Shown piece by piece: positions 18,294 through 26,955 of a stretch of 64,000 bases of DNA; the stretch's first letter is position 1; the number at the start of each line of letters is the position of its first letter. Made by a program: the position numbers and the translations under genes. The DNA lies in the NCBI GenBank assembly GCA_963705525.1, contig CAVPJW010000006.1, positions 434,001 through 498,000 on the forward strand, written 5' to 3'. Source of the DNA: CAVPJW01 sp963705525. GTDB lineage: Bacteria > Acidobacteriota > Vicinamibacteria > Vicinamibacterales > CAVPJW01. Below the pieces are notes generated by a model. It was not told the DNA's origin, ran no database searches, and saw only the letters and a program-made list of their open reading frames with translations.

Positions 18294-20492
18294 ATGAATA
18301 TCAGATGGTCGGTGGCCTGTGTCGTCCTGAGTGGAACGGTTGCGCTGGCGGACGAGGGGATGTGGCGCATCGATCAGCTTCCAGTCACTGCTATTGCCGA
18401 GAAATATGGGGTCCGGCTGACGCCACAGGATGTGGAGCGGTTGCAGAACGCGCCGGTCCGCATTCTGGCCGGCAGTGGGGGAGGCACGGGCACGTTCGCC
18501 TCGGCGAACGGCCTGATTCTGACCAACCATCACGTGGCGCTCGATTGCATCAGGACGTCCACGCTTGCCGAGCAGCAGAAGGGCAAGGCCGACAACCTGA
18601 TCGAGCAGGGCTTCACCGCGAAGTCGTACGTCGACGAGCTGCCGTGCCGTCGATTCCGCGCGCAAGTGGAACGGAACGCCGTGGACGTCACGGCGCAACT
18701 GAACGCCGGCGTGACCGATACGATGGACATCGCAGAGATCCAGCGCGTGCGGCAGGCAAGGCGGTCGGAAATCGAGCGGACGTGCAAGCAGCAGAAGGGC
18801 GACGATTTCTCCTGCGCGGTCGTGGATTTCAACAGCGGCGCCAGGTCGCTCCTGATCACCTACGAGGACTATCGAGATGTCCGGCTCGTCTACGCGCCCG
18901 AGAAGCAGTTGGGGTACTTCGGCGGCGACGAGATGAACTTCCGGTTTCCGCGGTACGTATCCGACATCTCCATCCTCAGGGCCTACGGGAGCCGTGATGG
19001 CACGCACGGGGAATTCGACGCGTCGCATGTGCCCGTCAAGCCGGATCACTATCTGAAGGTCACCATGGAGGGCGTCAAGGAAGGAGACTTCACGCTCGTT
19101 GCCGGAAACCCGGGTTCGACGAATCGGTATCGCGAAAGTTATTCGGCGATTTACAACGTCAACAAAGGGATTCCCGAGCGTATCAAGGACTACGAAGACC
19201 AGCTGGCGCTCCTGAAGATGTACGCCGCGATGAAGCCGGAGTATCAAGTCCTGCTTCAGGAGCAGATTTTCGGCATTTCCAACTCGCTCAAGTACGAGCG
19301 CGACGTGCTCGCCTCGCTGAAGGAAACCGACGTCGTGGCGGAAAGGCAGGCGCGTGAGCGTGCATTCACGGCCTATCTCGATGCGCACCCTGACCAGAAG
19401 GCCCGCTATGGCGCCGTGCTCGATGCGCAGAAGGCTGTCTACGCCGACAGTGTGGAAGCCAACGCCGAGCTCGATCGAGCACTCGGCTGGATCCAACGCG
19501 CGAGCGTCGTCGGATACGCCACGGGCCTCTACGAGTTCGCCGTCGAACGCGCCAAGGCGTCAGACGTGGATCGCGAGCCGCAGTTTCAGGAGCGACACTG
19601 GCCCGATGTCCGCCAGGAACTGCTGAACGACGATCCCGTCATTCCCGAGCTCGAAGAGGATCTGCTCACGATGGGCTTCGAGAAAGCGATGGCGCTCGCC
19701 CCGGCACAGCGGGTGCCGGCCGTGACCAAGCTGGCCGAGCGTCTGGGGAATGGCGCGACGCCCCGATCCATGGCTCGATCCGTTGTCGGGTCAAAGCTGA
19801 CCGCGCTCGACGCGCGGAAGGCGTTGATCGACGCAAGCGTGTCGACGTTCGAGGCCTCTTCCGATCCGGCGATTGTCTTCGCGCGCGATTTCGAGCCCTC
19901 AGTCCGGGATCTGCGAGCGAGGATTCGATTGCTGAATGAGAAGCTGCTGAGGAACCGCGCGCAGTTCGCGCAGGGACTGATGGCGTGGAAGGGGCAGGAG
20001 CTCTATCCCGACGCCAACTTCACGCTGCGCGTGACATTCGGGAAGACGGCCGGGTATACCGATCATGGAGGAAAGGCCGTGCCTTTCACCACGCGGTTCG
20101 GCGATCTCTTTGCGCTGGCCAATGCGCGCGGAAATCGCGGCGATTACGCGATGCCGGAACGCCTTGTAGCCTGGCGGAGCAAGATCGGCGATGCGCAGTT
20201 CACCGAGAAGTACGCCGGTCTCCCCGTCGATTTCGTCAGCGATAACGACATCACCGGCGGCAACTCCGGCAGCGCGACGCTGAACCGGTCCCTCCAGATT
20301 GTCGGCCTGATCTTCGACGGCAACGAGGAGGGGATGGCCGGCGACTGGACATACAACGGCACGACAGGGCGCGCGCTGAGCACCGACATCCGGTTTGCGC
20401 TGACCATTGCGCGCGAAGTTCACGGCGCGGGCTGGATCGTGGACGAACTGCTCAATCCCGATAAGGTCATGGACACGAGCGCGGCCAGATAG
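18294..20492 (+). CDS. S46 family serine peptidase (DPP7/DPP11-like)
   Basis: A protein of 732 residues, the usual length of the family. The signal peptide (MNIRWSVACVVLSGTVALA) is followed by DEGMWRIDQLP, the typical S46 beginning. The catalytic histidine lies in ILTNHHVALDC (about residue 80). The catalytic serine lies in TGGNSGSATLN (Ser658), followed by IVGLIFDGNEEGM. These periplasmic dipeptidyl-peptidases trim dipeptides from the N-terminus of peptides during protein scavenging. Preference for hydrophobic or acidic residues cannot be set from sequence alone. GAGGAG lies about 10 bases before the ATG. The gene follows addA by 68 bases and converges on the flavin oxidase with a 17-base spacer. 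Confidence 0.9.
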   Translation: MNIRWSVACVVLSGTVALADEGMWRIDQLPVTAIAEKYGVRLTPQDVERLQNAPVRILAGSGGGTGTFASANGLILTNHHVALDCIRTSTLAEQQKGKADNLIEQGFTAKSYVDELPCRRFRAQVERNAVDVTAQLNAGVTDTMDIAEIQRVRQARRSEIERTCKQQKGDDFSCAVVDFNSGARSLLITYEDYRDVRLVYAPEKQLGYFGGDEMNFRFPRYVSDISILRAYGSRDGTHGEFDASHVPVKPDHYLKVTMEGVKEGDFTLVAGNPGSTNRYRESYSAIYNVNKGIPERIKDYEDQLALLKMYAAMKPEYQVLLQEQIFGISNSLKYERDVLASLKETDVVAERQARERAFTAYLDAHPDQKARYGAVLDAQKAVYADSVEANAELDRALGWIQRASVVGYATGLYEFAVERAKASDVDREPQFQERHWPDVRQELLNDDPVIPELEEDLLTMGFEKAMALAPAQRVPAVTKLAERLGNGATPRSMARSVVGSKLTALDARKALIDASVSTFEASSDPAIVFARDFEPSVRDLRARIRLLNEKLLRNRAQFAQGLMAWKGQELYPDANFTLRVTFGKTAGYTDHGGKAVPFTTRFGDLFALANARGNRGDYAMPERLVAWRSKIGDAQFTEKYAGLPVDFVSDNDITGGNSGSATLNRSLQIVGLIFDGNEEGMAGDWTYNGTTGRALSTDIRFALTIAREVHGAGWIVDELLNPDKVMDTSAAR

Positions 20493-20509
20493 CCTCGAGA
20501 CAATCCGAC

Positions 20510-22399
20510 CTACCGGAGCCCCTTCCTGGCCAGGAGATCCTGCACGGCCCGATGGGCCTCGTCGATGGCCGTGTTCGTGAACGCCGCCGCGCCGGCGTCG
20601 GAGTTGGCGATGGCGACGAGGCCGAAGGCCTGTCGACCGATCACGTGCGGACGCTCGTTCTCCGGCATTGGCGGATCGGAGATCGTGTCGTAGGTGTACG
20701 CATAGCCGTGCGGCCACCGATTGGCCGTGATCGCCAGGATGTCTGCCGCCGGATCGAATCCACCCGGGCCGAGAATTCGCGCCAGCTCGCGGCGGGTTTC
20801 GAGCTCCATCTGTTCGAATGAGGTTGCGAACAGCTCGCGCATGCCTTCGCGCTGCTGTTCGCGCCTCGGCAATCCGGGCTTGTTGGGATTGCGCACGAGA
20901 TGGAGCACGATGGGCTCGTCAGGCGTCTTCGCGCACGTGTATTGACCCATCGACACCGGAAAGTCCAGGCTGACCGACGTGTGATACATCCCCGGCGCGC
21001 TGACGCGAGACACGCCCAGCTTTTCGAATGCCTTCCAGTTGCGGACGAATACGTTCGTGTACATCATCGGCACCTTGACCGGATAGGCGAGCGCTTCCTT
21101 CTGCTTCTCGGGCAGGTCCGGCACGAGGTAGCGAATGATGGCGTTGTAGCACGCCAGCACGCACGCCCGGGCGCGGACGGCTCGCGGCCGCCCGCCGTTC
21201 ATGTACACGACGCGAACGAAGGCGGACTCTCGAGGCGGCCCCTCGTGCTGCACCCGAATCGCCGTGCTGTTCAGGCGCAACCGAACGGAGCTGTCTGATT
21301 CGTCGAGGCGGTCGTACCGGAGACGCGCCGTCACGATGGACTCCATCGTCGGCTCACCCTCGAAGGTCCGGGGAATCAGGCGCTTCACGAGGAGGCGCGC
21401 AATCGATGCGTTCCCGTCCGGGAAATGAAAGTAGTAGTCGTCCTCCGGCCACGGGGGATCGAGCTTGAGGTTCAATCCGTCGAATCCGGCCGCACCATTG
21501 CGAGCCGCATGCAGGGCCGGCACGGTGTCGACGCGCATGTTGTTCCGGAACGCCATCCCCGTGAAGAACGGGATTGCGTCGCGCGACATCCGGGCGACGT
21601 TGACCAGGTAGTCCTGATAGCTCATGCGCGCAAGACGCGTGCGCTTCTCGTCGTGGCCGAGCCCTGCGAGATAGTCCTCGCTCGCGGTGTGGATTCGGAT
21701 GAGGTCCTCGCGGACGCGATCGGTCAGCGGCGCCTGCTCGAGGAAGTCGCGCCAGGGCTTCGTTCCGTATCCGGCGACCAGGCGATCCTCCACGAAGTGC
21801 TCCCGGTCGAAAAACATCCCGCTCGCGAGACCGAGGCGTTTGTACAGATCGCCATCGAGGAAATCGTGGTAGCGCGCGACCTTGATGCCGAGTTCCTGCA
21901 CGAGCGATTTCGCGACGAAACTGTACGGGAACGGCGTCTCGATGCTCATCGTCCCGCCGTAGCCGAGTACGACGCGACTCTCGTGACGGAATTCGTTCCG
22001 CTTGGCATGGCCGCCGAAGTCGTCGTGATTGTCGAGGATCAGGACGCGTTGATCGGATCCAAGCGCTTGACGAAAGAAATACGCGGCGGAGAGCCCTGAG
22101 ATGCCGCCGCCGACGACCACGAGGTCGTAGACTTCTTCGTCTGGTGCGACGTTGGGCAACTGGGCGAGCCCCCCGTCGCGCAGCATGTGAGCGACTTCGA
22201 AGGAGCCGGGATGGCTGCCGCGGAGACCCGTCAGCGCGGGCGGGTAGTAGTCTGAGGAGCCAGGACCTGCCGTTTGAGCGAAGACTCGTCCGCCAACCAA
22301 TCCGACCGAGCCCACTCCCACCGCCACGCCGTTCAGGAAATCACGGCGGGTAATGCGACGGTCCATGCCGAGCCTGCGTCGTTCCGCCGAATCTGTCAT
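20510..22399 (-). CDS. Tat-exported flavin amine oxidase, spermidine dehydrogenase-like
   Basis: A protein of 629 residues. A twin-arginine signal (RRITRRDFLNG, about residues 14-24) precedes a hydrophobic stretch ending in VFAQ, so the folded flavoprotein should be exported. The FAD-binding motif VVVGGGISGLSAAYF is at 94-108, and the C-terminus carries the second flavin-contact region (FGLVAIANSDAGAAAFTN). Length, Tat signal and overall order resemble periplasmic spermidine dehydrogenase-type amine oxidases, but the substrate is inferred, not shown. I chose the ATG at 22399, with GGAG 8 bases upstream; ATG at 22366 (MDRRITRRDF) is also plausible. It is divergent from the ECF sigma gene. Confidence 0.8.
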   Translation of the reverse strand: MTDSAERRRLGMDRRITRRDFLNGVAVGVGSVGLVGGRVFAQTAGPGSSDYYPPALTGLRGSHPGSFEVAHMLRDGGLAQLPNVAPDEEVYDLVVVGGGISGLSAAYFFRQALGSDQRVLILDNHDDFGGHAKRNEFRHESRVVLGYGGTMSIETPFPYSFVAKSLVQELGIKVARYHDFLDGDLYKRLGLASGMFFDREHFVEDRLVAGYGTKPWRDFLEQAPLTDRVREDLIRIHTASEDYLAGLGHDEKRTRLARMSYQDYLVNVARMSRDAIPFFTGMAFRNNMRVDTVPALHAARNGAAGFDGLNLKLDPPWPEDDYYFHFPDGNASIARLLVKRLIPRTFEGEPTMESIVTARLRYDRLDESDSSVRLRLNSTAIRVQHEGPPRESAFVRVVYMNGGRPRAVRARACVLACYNAIIRYLVPDLPEKQKEALAYPVKVPMMYTNVFVRNWKAFEKLGVSRVSAPGMYHTSVSLDFPVSMGQYTCAKTPDEPIVLHLVRNPNKPGLPRREQQREGMRELFATSFEQMELETRRELARILGPGGFDPAADILAITANRWPHGYAYTYDTISDPPMPENERPHVIGRQAFGLVAIANSDAGAAAFTNTAIDEAHRAVQDLLARKGLR

Positions 22400-22541
22400 T
22401 GCGACGACTCCACGGTCTCGAAATTGAGATCTGCTGGCCATTTCCCGGGGGCGAGGCGCATCCTATCTGTAGGGGCCTCCTGCGGCAAGCACGGCCTCTC
22501 TGGATCGGCCGCCCTGATGGAGATGACGTCCAAACTTTTGT

Positions 22542-22569
22542 GGAACTTTCACCCGGGCCGGGGCGAATT
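22542..22569 (+). promoter_or_regulatory. candidate ECF-type autoregulated promoter
   Basis: GGAAC (22542-22546), the common ECF -35 core, is followed after 17 bases by CGAATT (22564-22569). The pair ends 10 bases before the chosen GTG start of the sigma factor, so the message would be leaderless or nearly so. The match to a -10 is only by position. Confidence 0.4.
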
Positions 22570-22579
22570 ACAAGTAGAC

Positions 22580-23227
22580 GTGAGCGTGCCAACGAGACAG
22601 CCGGGCGAGTCCGATGACGTGCTGCTTCAGCGGATGGCTGCTGGCGACCGCGAGGCGTTCGGCATGCTGTTCGAACGCCATCAGACGACCGTATACCGTT
22701 TTGCCCGTCAGATGAGCGGCAGCGCCGACCTGGCCGAAGACGTGACGCAGGACGTGTTTGTGACGGTGATGCGGATCGGAACGCGGTACGACCCGGGCGC
22801 CGCGCGCTTCAGTTCATATCTCTATGGGATCGCACGGAACCTCGTGCGCCGGCGGCTCAGGCGCGATCGGTGGCGGACAATTCTCGACTTCAGGTCACCG
22901 GCGGCGATTCAGGCGTCCAACCTTGTGGTCCAGCACGAAGGGGCTCAACTGGTGGAGCGGCGTCAGCTGCTGGATGCGACGCGAAGGGCTGTCCTGGCCC
23001 TGCCGGTCAAGTACCGCGAAGCCATCGTGCTCTGCGACTTGAACGATATGAAATACGAGGAGGCGGCCGAGGTGATTGGCGTTCCGATTGGCACCATTCG
23101 ATCGCGGCTGAGCCGGGCACGGTCGCTTCTGGCCAGGCGACTGCGGCATCACGAACCGCGCGCTCAGCCAACGTCGGCTTCAAAGGGTGTGCTACATGAG
23201 CGTTCGGCATCAGAGCCCATCGGCTGA
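22580..23227 (+). CDS. ECF-family RNA polymerase sigma factor
   Basis: A protein of 215 residues from GTG at 22580. Sigma region 2 is seen in AAGDREAFGMLFERHQTTVY and AEDVTQDVFVTVMRIG. Region 4 is seen in LPVKYREAIVLCDLNDMKYE and AAEVIGVPIGTIRSRLSRAR. Such factors redirect RNA polymerase to envelope or stress genes. Frames open much further upstream (to 22274), but that region holds the putative ECF promoter and shows no sigma homology, so the start near 22580 fits better; GTG at 22586 and ATG at 22634 remain possible. The 3' end overlaps the next gene by 32 bases, implying translational coupling with its likely regulator. Confidence 0.85.
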   Translation: MSVPTRQPGESDDVLLQRMAAGDREAFGMLFERHQTTVYRFARQMSGSADLAEDVTQDVFVTVMRIGTRYDPGAARFSSYLYGIARNLVRRRLRRDRWRTILDFRSPAAIQASNLVVQHEGAQLVERRQLLDATRRAVLALPVKYREAIVLCDLNDMKYEEAAEVIGVPIGTIRSRLSRARSLLARRLRHHEPRAQPTSASKGVLHERSASEPIG

Positions 23228-23841
23228 CCGGTCGGGCGTCGAGGCAGGCGCCGACCCGTGGGTGTCATCGTGCCTGCGGGAGACCGCGCTCGCGGATGAA
23301 TCGCTCCTGCCGCCAGGCCGATTGAAGCAGTCCGTGATGGCGGAGTGGGATCGATCGCGCCAGCCGGCGGTCAGTCGCATTACCGTCGTCCCTCGATGGG
23401 CCGTGGCCGTGTCGATGGTGATCGTCGTGGCCGTCGCCGGATGGATATTTTTCCGGTCTCGAGAAGTACCAGGTACAGGATCCGCTTTCGGCGAGGCGCG
23501 GGTCCACCGAGCCGGGAACGTCGTCGCAGAGTCTCGCTGCGTCAGAACCTCGACCTGCCCTCGCGGAGAAGGCGCCTCTCGATGTGCGGCGGCGTTCCCG
23601 TTCTACACCGGTCGACGAAACCGAACAATCGATCGAGCCGGTCACCCAGTTCGTTGCGCTCGATCCGTTCGGCGAAACGATGGCCGGAGAAGATCTGGAG
23701 ATGTTTCGCGTCAGGCTGTCTCGGGCCTCATTGCCGAGCCTGGGTTGGCCCATCGACAACAGCGGCGCGTCTGGCGTCGTCGAGGCCGATGTACTGCTCG
23801 GCGCCGACGGCGTCGCCCGCGCCATACGGTTTGTGAAGTGA
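23196..23841 (+). pseudogene. sigma-linked membrane protein (anti-sigma-like), frameshifted
   Basis: From the ATG at 23196 the first frame encodes a cytoplasmic head (RPHQ-like start MSVRHQSPSADRSG, then CLRETALADESLLPPGRLKQ) and one membrane helix (WAVAVSMVIVVAVAGWIFF, about residues 69-88). After about 23460-23540 the coding character moves to another frame: SQSLAASEPRPALAEKAPL, then VTQFVALDPFGETMAGEDLE and a good C-terminus ending ARAIRFVK at 23841. The total span is 215 codons plus one base, so one extra base would explain the break. Position right after the ECF gene, overlap, and single-helix topology suggest a regulator of that sigma factor, but I see no zinc-finger motif. If the break is real, the sigma factor may be unrestrained. 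Confidence 0.65.
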
Positions 23842-23866
23842 CTGGAAAGTCGACACAGGGGGAAAC

Positions 23867-24805
23867 ATGACTCGCAAGATAGTCGCAATTGCGTCCGTGG
23901 TGGGACTGATGGTGTTCTGGACGACGATGAGAAGCCGGGCACAGGAGTGGACCGAGCCTCAGTCGCCGCCTGATGTGCTCTTCATCCATAACGGTCCGGG
24001 AGACGCTGGCGACATGTTCGACGTCGAGCTGCCGCCGCCCGACGAGCTCGCCTTCGACTTCGTCGAAGGTCCGATCGGCGTCGGCGGGGATCCGGTGAAG
24101 AGCGCACCCTACTCGGCTGAAGCGGTCACCGAGGTCGTGCGAACGCTTGCCGACGGGAACCGCATCGTGCACGAGAGCACTGCGACCGTGTATCGGGATG
24201 GCAATGGGCGAACCCGTCGCGAACAGAGTCTCGCGATGATCGGCCCTCTTCTGGGCGGCGGCGAGGCCTCTCACCGGGTGATCATTACCGACCCTCAGGC
24301 GGGTGTGACCTACCTGCTCAACCCGGACAAGCATACGGCTCGAAAACTGCAGCCACGGCGGTTTCAGTTCAAGCCAAACGACGCGGCAGGGGCTGAAAGC
24401 GGGCAGGCGAGTGCCGGCGCCGACACACAGGCCCGCGCGGGAATCCGCCGCTGGCGACCGGACAATCTTCCAAAACCCGACGTGGAGCAGCTTGGAAAAC
24501 AAGTCATCGAAGGCGTGGAGGCCGAAGGCACCCGATCGACGATGACGATTCCGGCCGGTACGATCGGCAACGAGCAGCCCATCAAGACCGTGATGGAGCG
24601 ATGGTATTCACCCGACCTGAGGGTGATCGTCCAGAGCAAGCGATCCGATCCGCGCTTTGGCGAGCACACCTATCGGCTGACGAACATCGTTCGCGCGGAA
24701 CCGTCGCCGTCGCTCTTCGACGTGCCGTCGGACTACAAGGTCGTCGAGGGCATGGGGCCTGGGATGATGAGGCGCCGCGTTCCACCTCCGCCGCCTCAGG
24801 ACTGA
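23867..24805 (+). CDS. exported protein of unknown function in the ECF cluster
   Basis: A protein of 312 residues with a signal peptide (MTRKIVAIASVVGLMVFW...RAQ). The middle is YSAEAVTEVVRTLADGNRIV, then TATVYRDGNGRTRREQSL and GVTYLLNPDKHTARKLQPR. The C-terminal half contains KTVMERWYSPDLRVIVQSKR and LFDVPSDYKVVEG. The pattern of extended strands with tyrosine-valine pairs recalls the LolA/RseB-like fold, but this is a guess. It lies 25 bases after the sigma-linked membrane gene, in the same direction, and may be its envelope partner or target. The C-terminus is proline-rich (RRRVPPPPPQD). A strong hairpin follows the stop. Confidence 0.75.
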   Translation: MTRKIVAIASVVGLMVFWTTMRSRAQEWTEPQSPPDVLFIHNGPGDAGDMFDVELPPPDELAFDFVEGPIGVGGDPVKSAPYSAEAVTEVVRTLADGNRIVHESTATVYRDGNGRTRREQSLAMIGPLLGGGEASHRVIITDPQAGVTYLLNPDKHTARKLQPRRFQFKPNDAAGAESGQASAGADTQARAGIRRWRPDNLPKPDVEQLGKQVIEGVEAEGTRSTMTIPAGTIGNEQPIKTVMERWYSPDLRVIVQSKRSDPRFGEHTYRLTNIVRAEPSPSLFDVPSDYKVVEGMGPGMMRRRVPPPPPQD

Positions 24806-24819
24806 ACAGATTCGGGAAG

Positions 24820-24854
24820 CGCCTGGCGAGGATCGCCCGATCCCGCCAGGCGCA
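24820..24854 (+). terminator. strong hairpin ending the ECF cluster
   Basis: GCGCCTGGCG (24820-24829) pairs perfectly with CGCCAGGCGC (24845-24854). Inside, after a bulged A, GGATC pairs with GATCC around GCCC. The hairpin begins 15 bases after the stop at 24805. There is no T-tract. Confidence 0.7.
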
Positions 24855-24945
24855 CGCCTCGCCCCCTCACGCTCGGTTTCCCATTCGGCTTCGCAAGCCA
24901 CACCTTCGGTACGGTCTCTGACGTACACTCTTGTACGGCACTGCA

Positions 24946-26922
24946 ATGTCCGAGACAGTCGATCTGCTCCTGACGAACGCACGAGTGGTCACGATGGACG
25001 ATGACTACCGCGTCCACCACCCTGGTTTCGTCGCCGTGACGGGTGACACCATCACTCGCGTCGGCGCCGGCCAGCCTGATGTCGCGGCGAAGGAAATCTT
25101 CGATTGCGCGAACCGCGTGGTGATGCCAGGACTCATCAACGCGCACACACACGCGCCGATGACGCTGCTCCGGGGACTGGCCGACGATTTGCGGCTCGAT
25201 GTCTGGCTGATGGGTTACATGATGCCCGTCGAGCGGGAGTTTGTACGGCCAGACTTCGTCACGCTCGGGACGCGCCTGGCGTGCGCGGAGCTGATCCGAT
25301 CGGGAGTGACGTGCTTTGCCGACATGTACTACTTCGAGGATGCGGTTGCGGCGGCGGCCGCCGCGGCCGGACTGCGCGCCCTCTGCACGCAGGCCATCCT
25401 CAAGTTCCCCTCTCCCGATGCAGTCAGTTACGAAGATTCGCTTGCCAGCGCGCGCGATTTCATCGAGCGATGGAAGGGGCACACGCTCATCGTTCCCGGA
25501 CCGGCGCCTCATGCACCATACACGACAACGGCCGAGATCCTCCGGGCGTCGGCGGAGCTGGCTATCGAGTTCGACGTGCCCCTCCACACGCATCTCTCCG
25601 AAACGCTTCAGGAGGTCGAGCAGTCCCGCAAGGACTACGGGATGCCCGTGGTGCCCTGGGCTAGGAAGCAAGGTGTGTTCGACGCGAAGGTCCTCGCCGC
25701 ACACTGTGTCCATGTGGACGACGGTGAGATCCGCGCGCTGGCTCGAACGACTGTTGGTGTGGCGCACAACCCGACAAGCAACCTCAAGCTCGCCGCCGGC
25801 ATCGCGCCGGTCTGCCGCATGCTCGAGCACGGCGTGCAGGTCGGCATCGGCACCGACGGCGCCGCATCGAACAACGACCTCGACATGTTCGAAGAAGTAC
25901 GGCTGGCGGCGCTTCTCGCGAAAGGCGGAGGGAATCCGACCGCACTACCGGCGCGGCAGGCGCTGGCCATGGCCACACGGATGGGCGCTCGCGCGGTGCA
26001 CATGGGGCATCTGACGGGTTCGCTCGAGACGGGGAAGCGAGCCGATCTGATTGTCGTGGACCTGTCGCCGCTCCACAATGTGCCAACCTTCGGGCGCGAC
26101 CCGAACGCCGTGTATTCGCAGCTGGTCTATTCAGCCAAATCCACTGACGTGCGGGACGTGATGTGCAACGGCCGTTGGCTGATGAGGGACCGGAGCTTGC
26201 TGACCCTCGACGAGGACGAGCTCGTCCTCGCGGCCCAGGAATATGCACGCCGCATCGATGCGTTTCTGATCCGCAGGGAGGAAAGCGTATTCCAGAAGCT
26301 GATCGCGATTGGAGGAGCGGTCGAGCAGGAGAGCTACGAGGTCCAGGTGAAGGCCCACATCGAAGAGGCCGATCGCGTGCTGAGCGTCCTCGCGAGCGAT
26401 GCCGTCACGGTGATTCGCGCGGTGCGGTATCACCAGTTCGACACGTACTTCTTCTTTGCGGATCCCTCGCAGGGACGTCTGCGCTATCGGGAGGACGAGT
26501 TTCTGAACGAACAGGGCGCCGTGTCGAGCGTCCGCGCTCGTCTGACGCTGACGGGCGAAAACCGTCAGGAACCGTTCGGGTCCGTGCTGTTGTCGCGCTC
26601 TCGCTACCTCGCGCCCGCGACGCATTCACGCCGCTTTTACCGTGAGTACTTCAAGCCGACAGAAGAGCGCGAGGTCGAAAAGGACCGGCGCCGATGGCTG
26701 GTGGCGTTCAGGGGGGTCGAGTTCTACGTGCACCTCGATCGTCTGCTCAACCCTGCAAGGGAAGGCTTCTTTCTCGAGGTCAAATCGCGCACGTGGTCGA
26801 GGCGTGATGCCGAGGACAAGGCGGCGATCATTGCCAGCCTGCTCGAGCTGCTGGGCGCCCATCCGGACAATGCGGTGCCGGATGGCTATGTCGAATGGGC
26901 AAAGGGACGAGAGAAACCGTAG
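24946..26922 (+). CDS. MTA/SAH-type amidohydrolase (deaminase) fused to a CYTH domain
   Basis: A single frame of 658 residues. Residues 1-440 form an amidohydrolase of the 5-methylthioadenosine/S-adenosylhomocysteine deaminase group: PGLINAHTHAPMTLLRG (metal His67 and His69), VPLHTHLSE (His216, Glu219), AAHCVHVDD (His253) and IGTDGAASNNDLDMFEEVRL (Asp304). Residues about 462-652 form a CYTH-type triphosphate tunnel domain: YEVQVKAHI, HQFDTYFFFADPSQGRLRYR, then YVHLDRLLNP and FFLEVKSRTWSRRDAEDKAA. CYTH enzymes act on inorganic triphosphate or nucleotides; the usual ExExK reads EVQVK here, so one acid is replaced by glutamine. The deaminase would feed adenosine-type SAM by-products into the inosine forms. 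I chose the ATG at 24946; an upstream TTG is less likely. The stop lies in the heptamer array. Confidence 0.85.
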   Translation: MSETVDLLLTNARVVTMDDDYRVHHPGFVAVTGDTITRVGAGQPDVAAKEIFDCANRVVMPGLINAHTHAPMTLLRGLADDLRLDVWLMGYMMPVEREFVRPDFVTLGTRLACAELIRSGVTCFADMYYFEDAVAAAAAAAGLRALCTQAILKFPSPDAVSYEDSLASARDFIERWKGHTLIVPGPAPHAPYTTTAEILRASAELAIEFDVPLHTHLSETLQEVEQSRKDYGMPVVPWARKQGVFDAKVLAAHCVHVDDGEIRALARTTVGVAHNPTSNLKLAAGIAPVCRMLEHGVQVGIGTDGAASNNDLDMFEEVRLAALLAKGGGNPTALPARQALAMATRMGARAVHMGHLTGSLETGKRADLIVVDLSPLHNVPTFGRDPNAVYSQLVYSAKSTDVRDVMCNGRWLMRDRSLLTLDEDELVLAAQEYARRIDAFLIRREESVFQKLIAIGGAVEQESYEVQVKAHIEEADRVLSVLASDAVTVIRAVRYHQFDTYFFFADPSQGRLRYREDEFLNEQGAVSSVRARLTLTGENRQEPFGSVLLSRSRYLAPATHSRRFYREYFKPTEEREVEKDRRRWLVAFRGVEFYVHLDRLLNPAREGFFLEVKSRTWSRRDAEDKAAIIASLLELLGAHPDNAVPDGYVEWAKGREKP

Positions 26923-26955
26923 TTCTTGGTTCTTAGTTCTTGGTTCTTAGTTCTT
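26921..26955. repeat. five perfect heptamers between convergent genes
   Basis: AGTTCTT, GGTTCTT, AGTTCTT, GGTTCTT, AGTTCTT run without interruption. The array contains part of the TAG stop of the rightward gene (26920-26922) and the TAA stop of the leftward gene (26933-26935), and it encodes the last residues (LRTKN) of the latter. Confidence 0.9.

Noticed and set aside
22274..22579. Extended N-terminus of the ECF sigma factor
   Set aside because: The region holds a likely ECF promoter and shows no sigma homology; typical ECF factors begin just before the region seen from 22580.
24946..26922. Deaminase-CYTH fusion as an assembly misjoin
   Set aside because: The frame is continuous, the linker is plausible, codon use does not change, and there is no repeat at the junction (about 440-462). 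Kept as a real fusion pending surveys.
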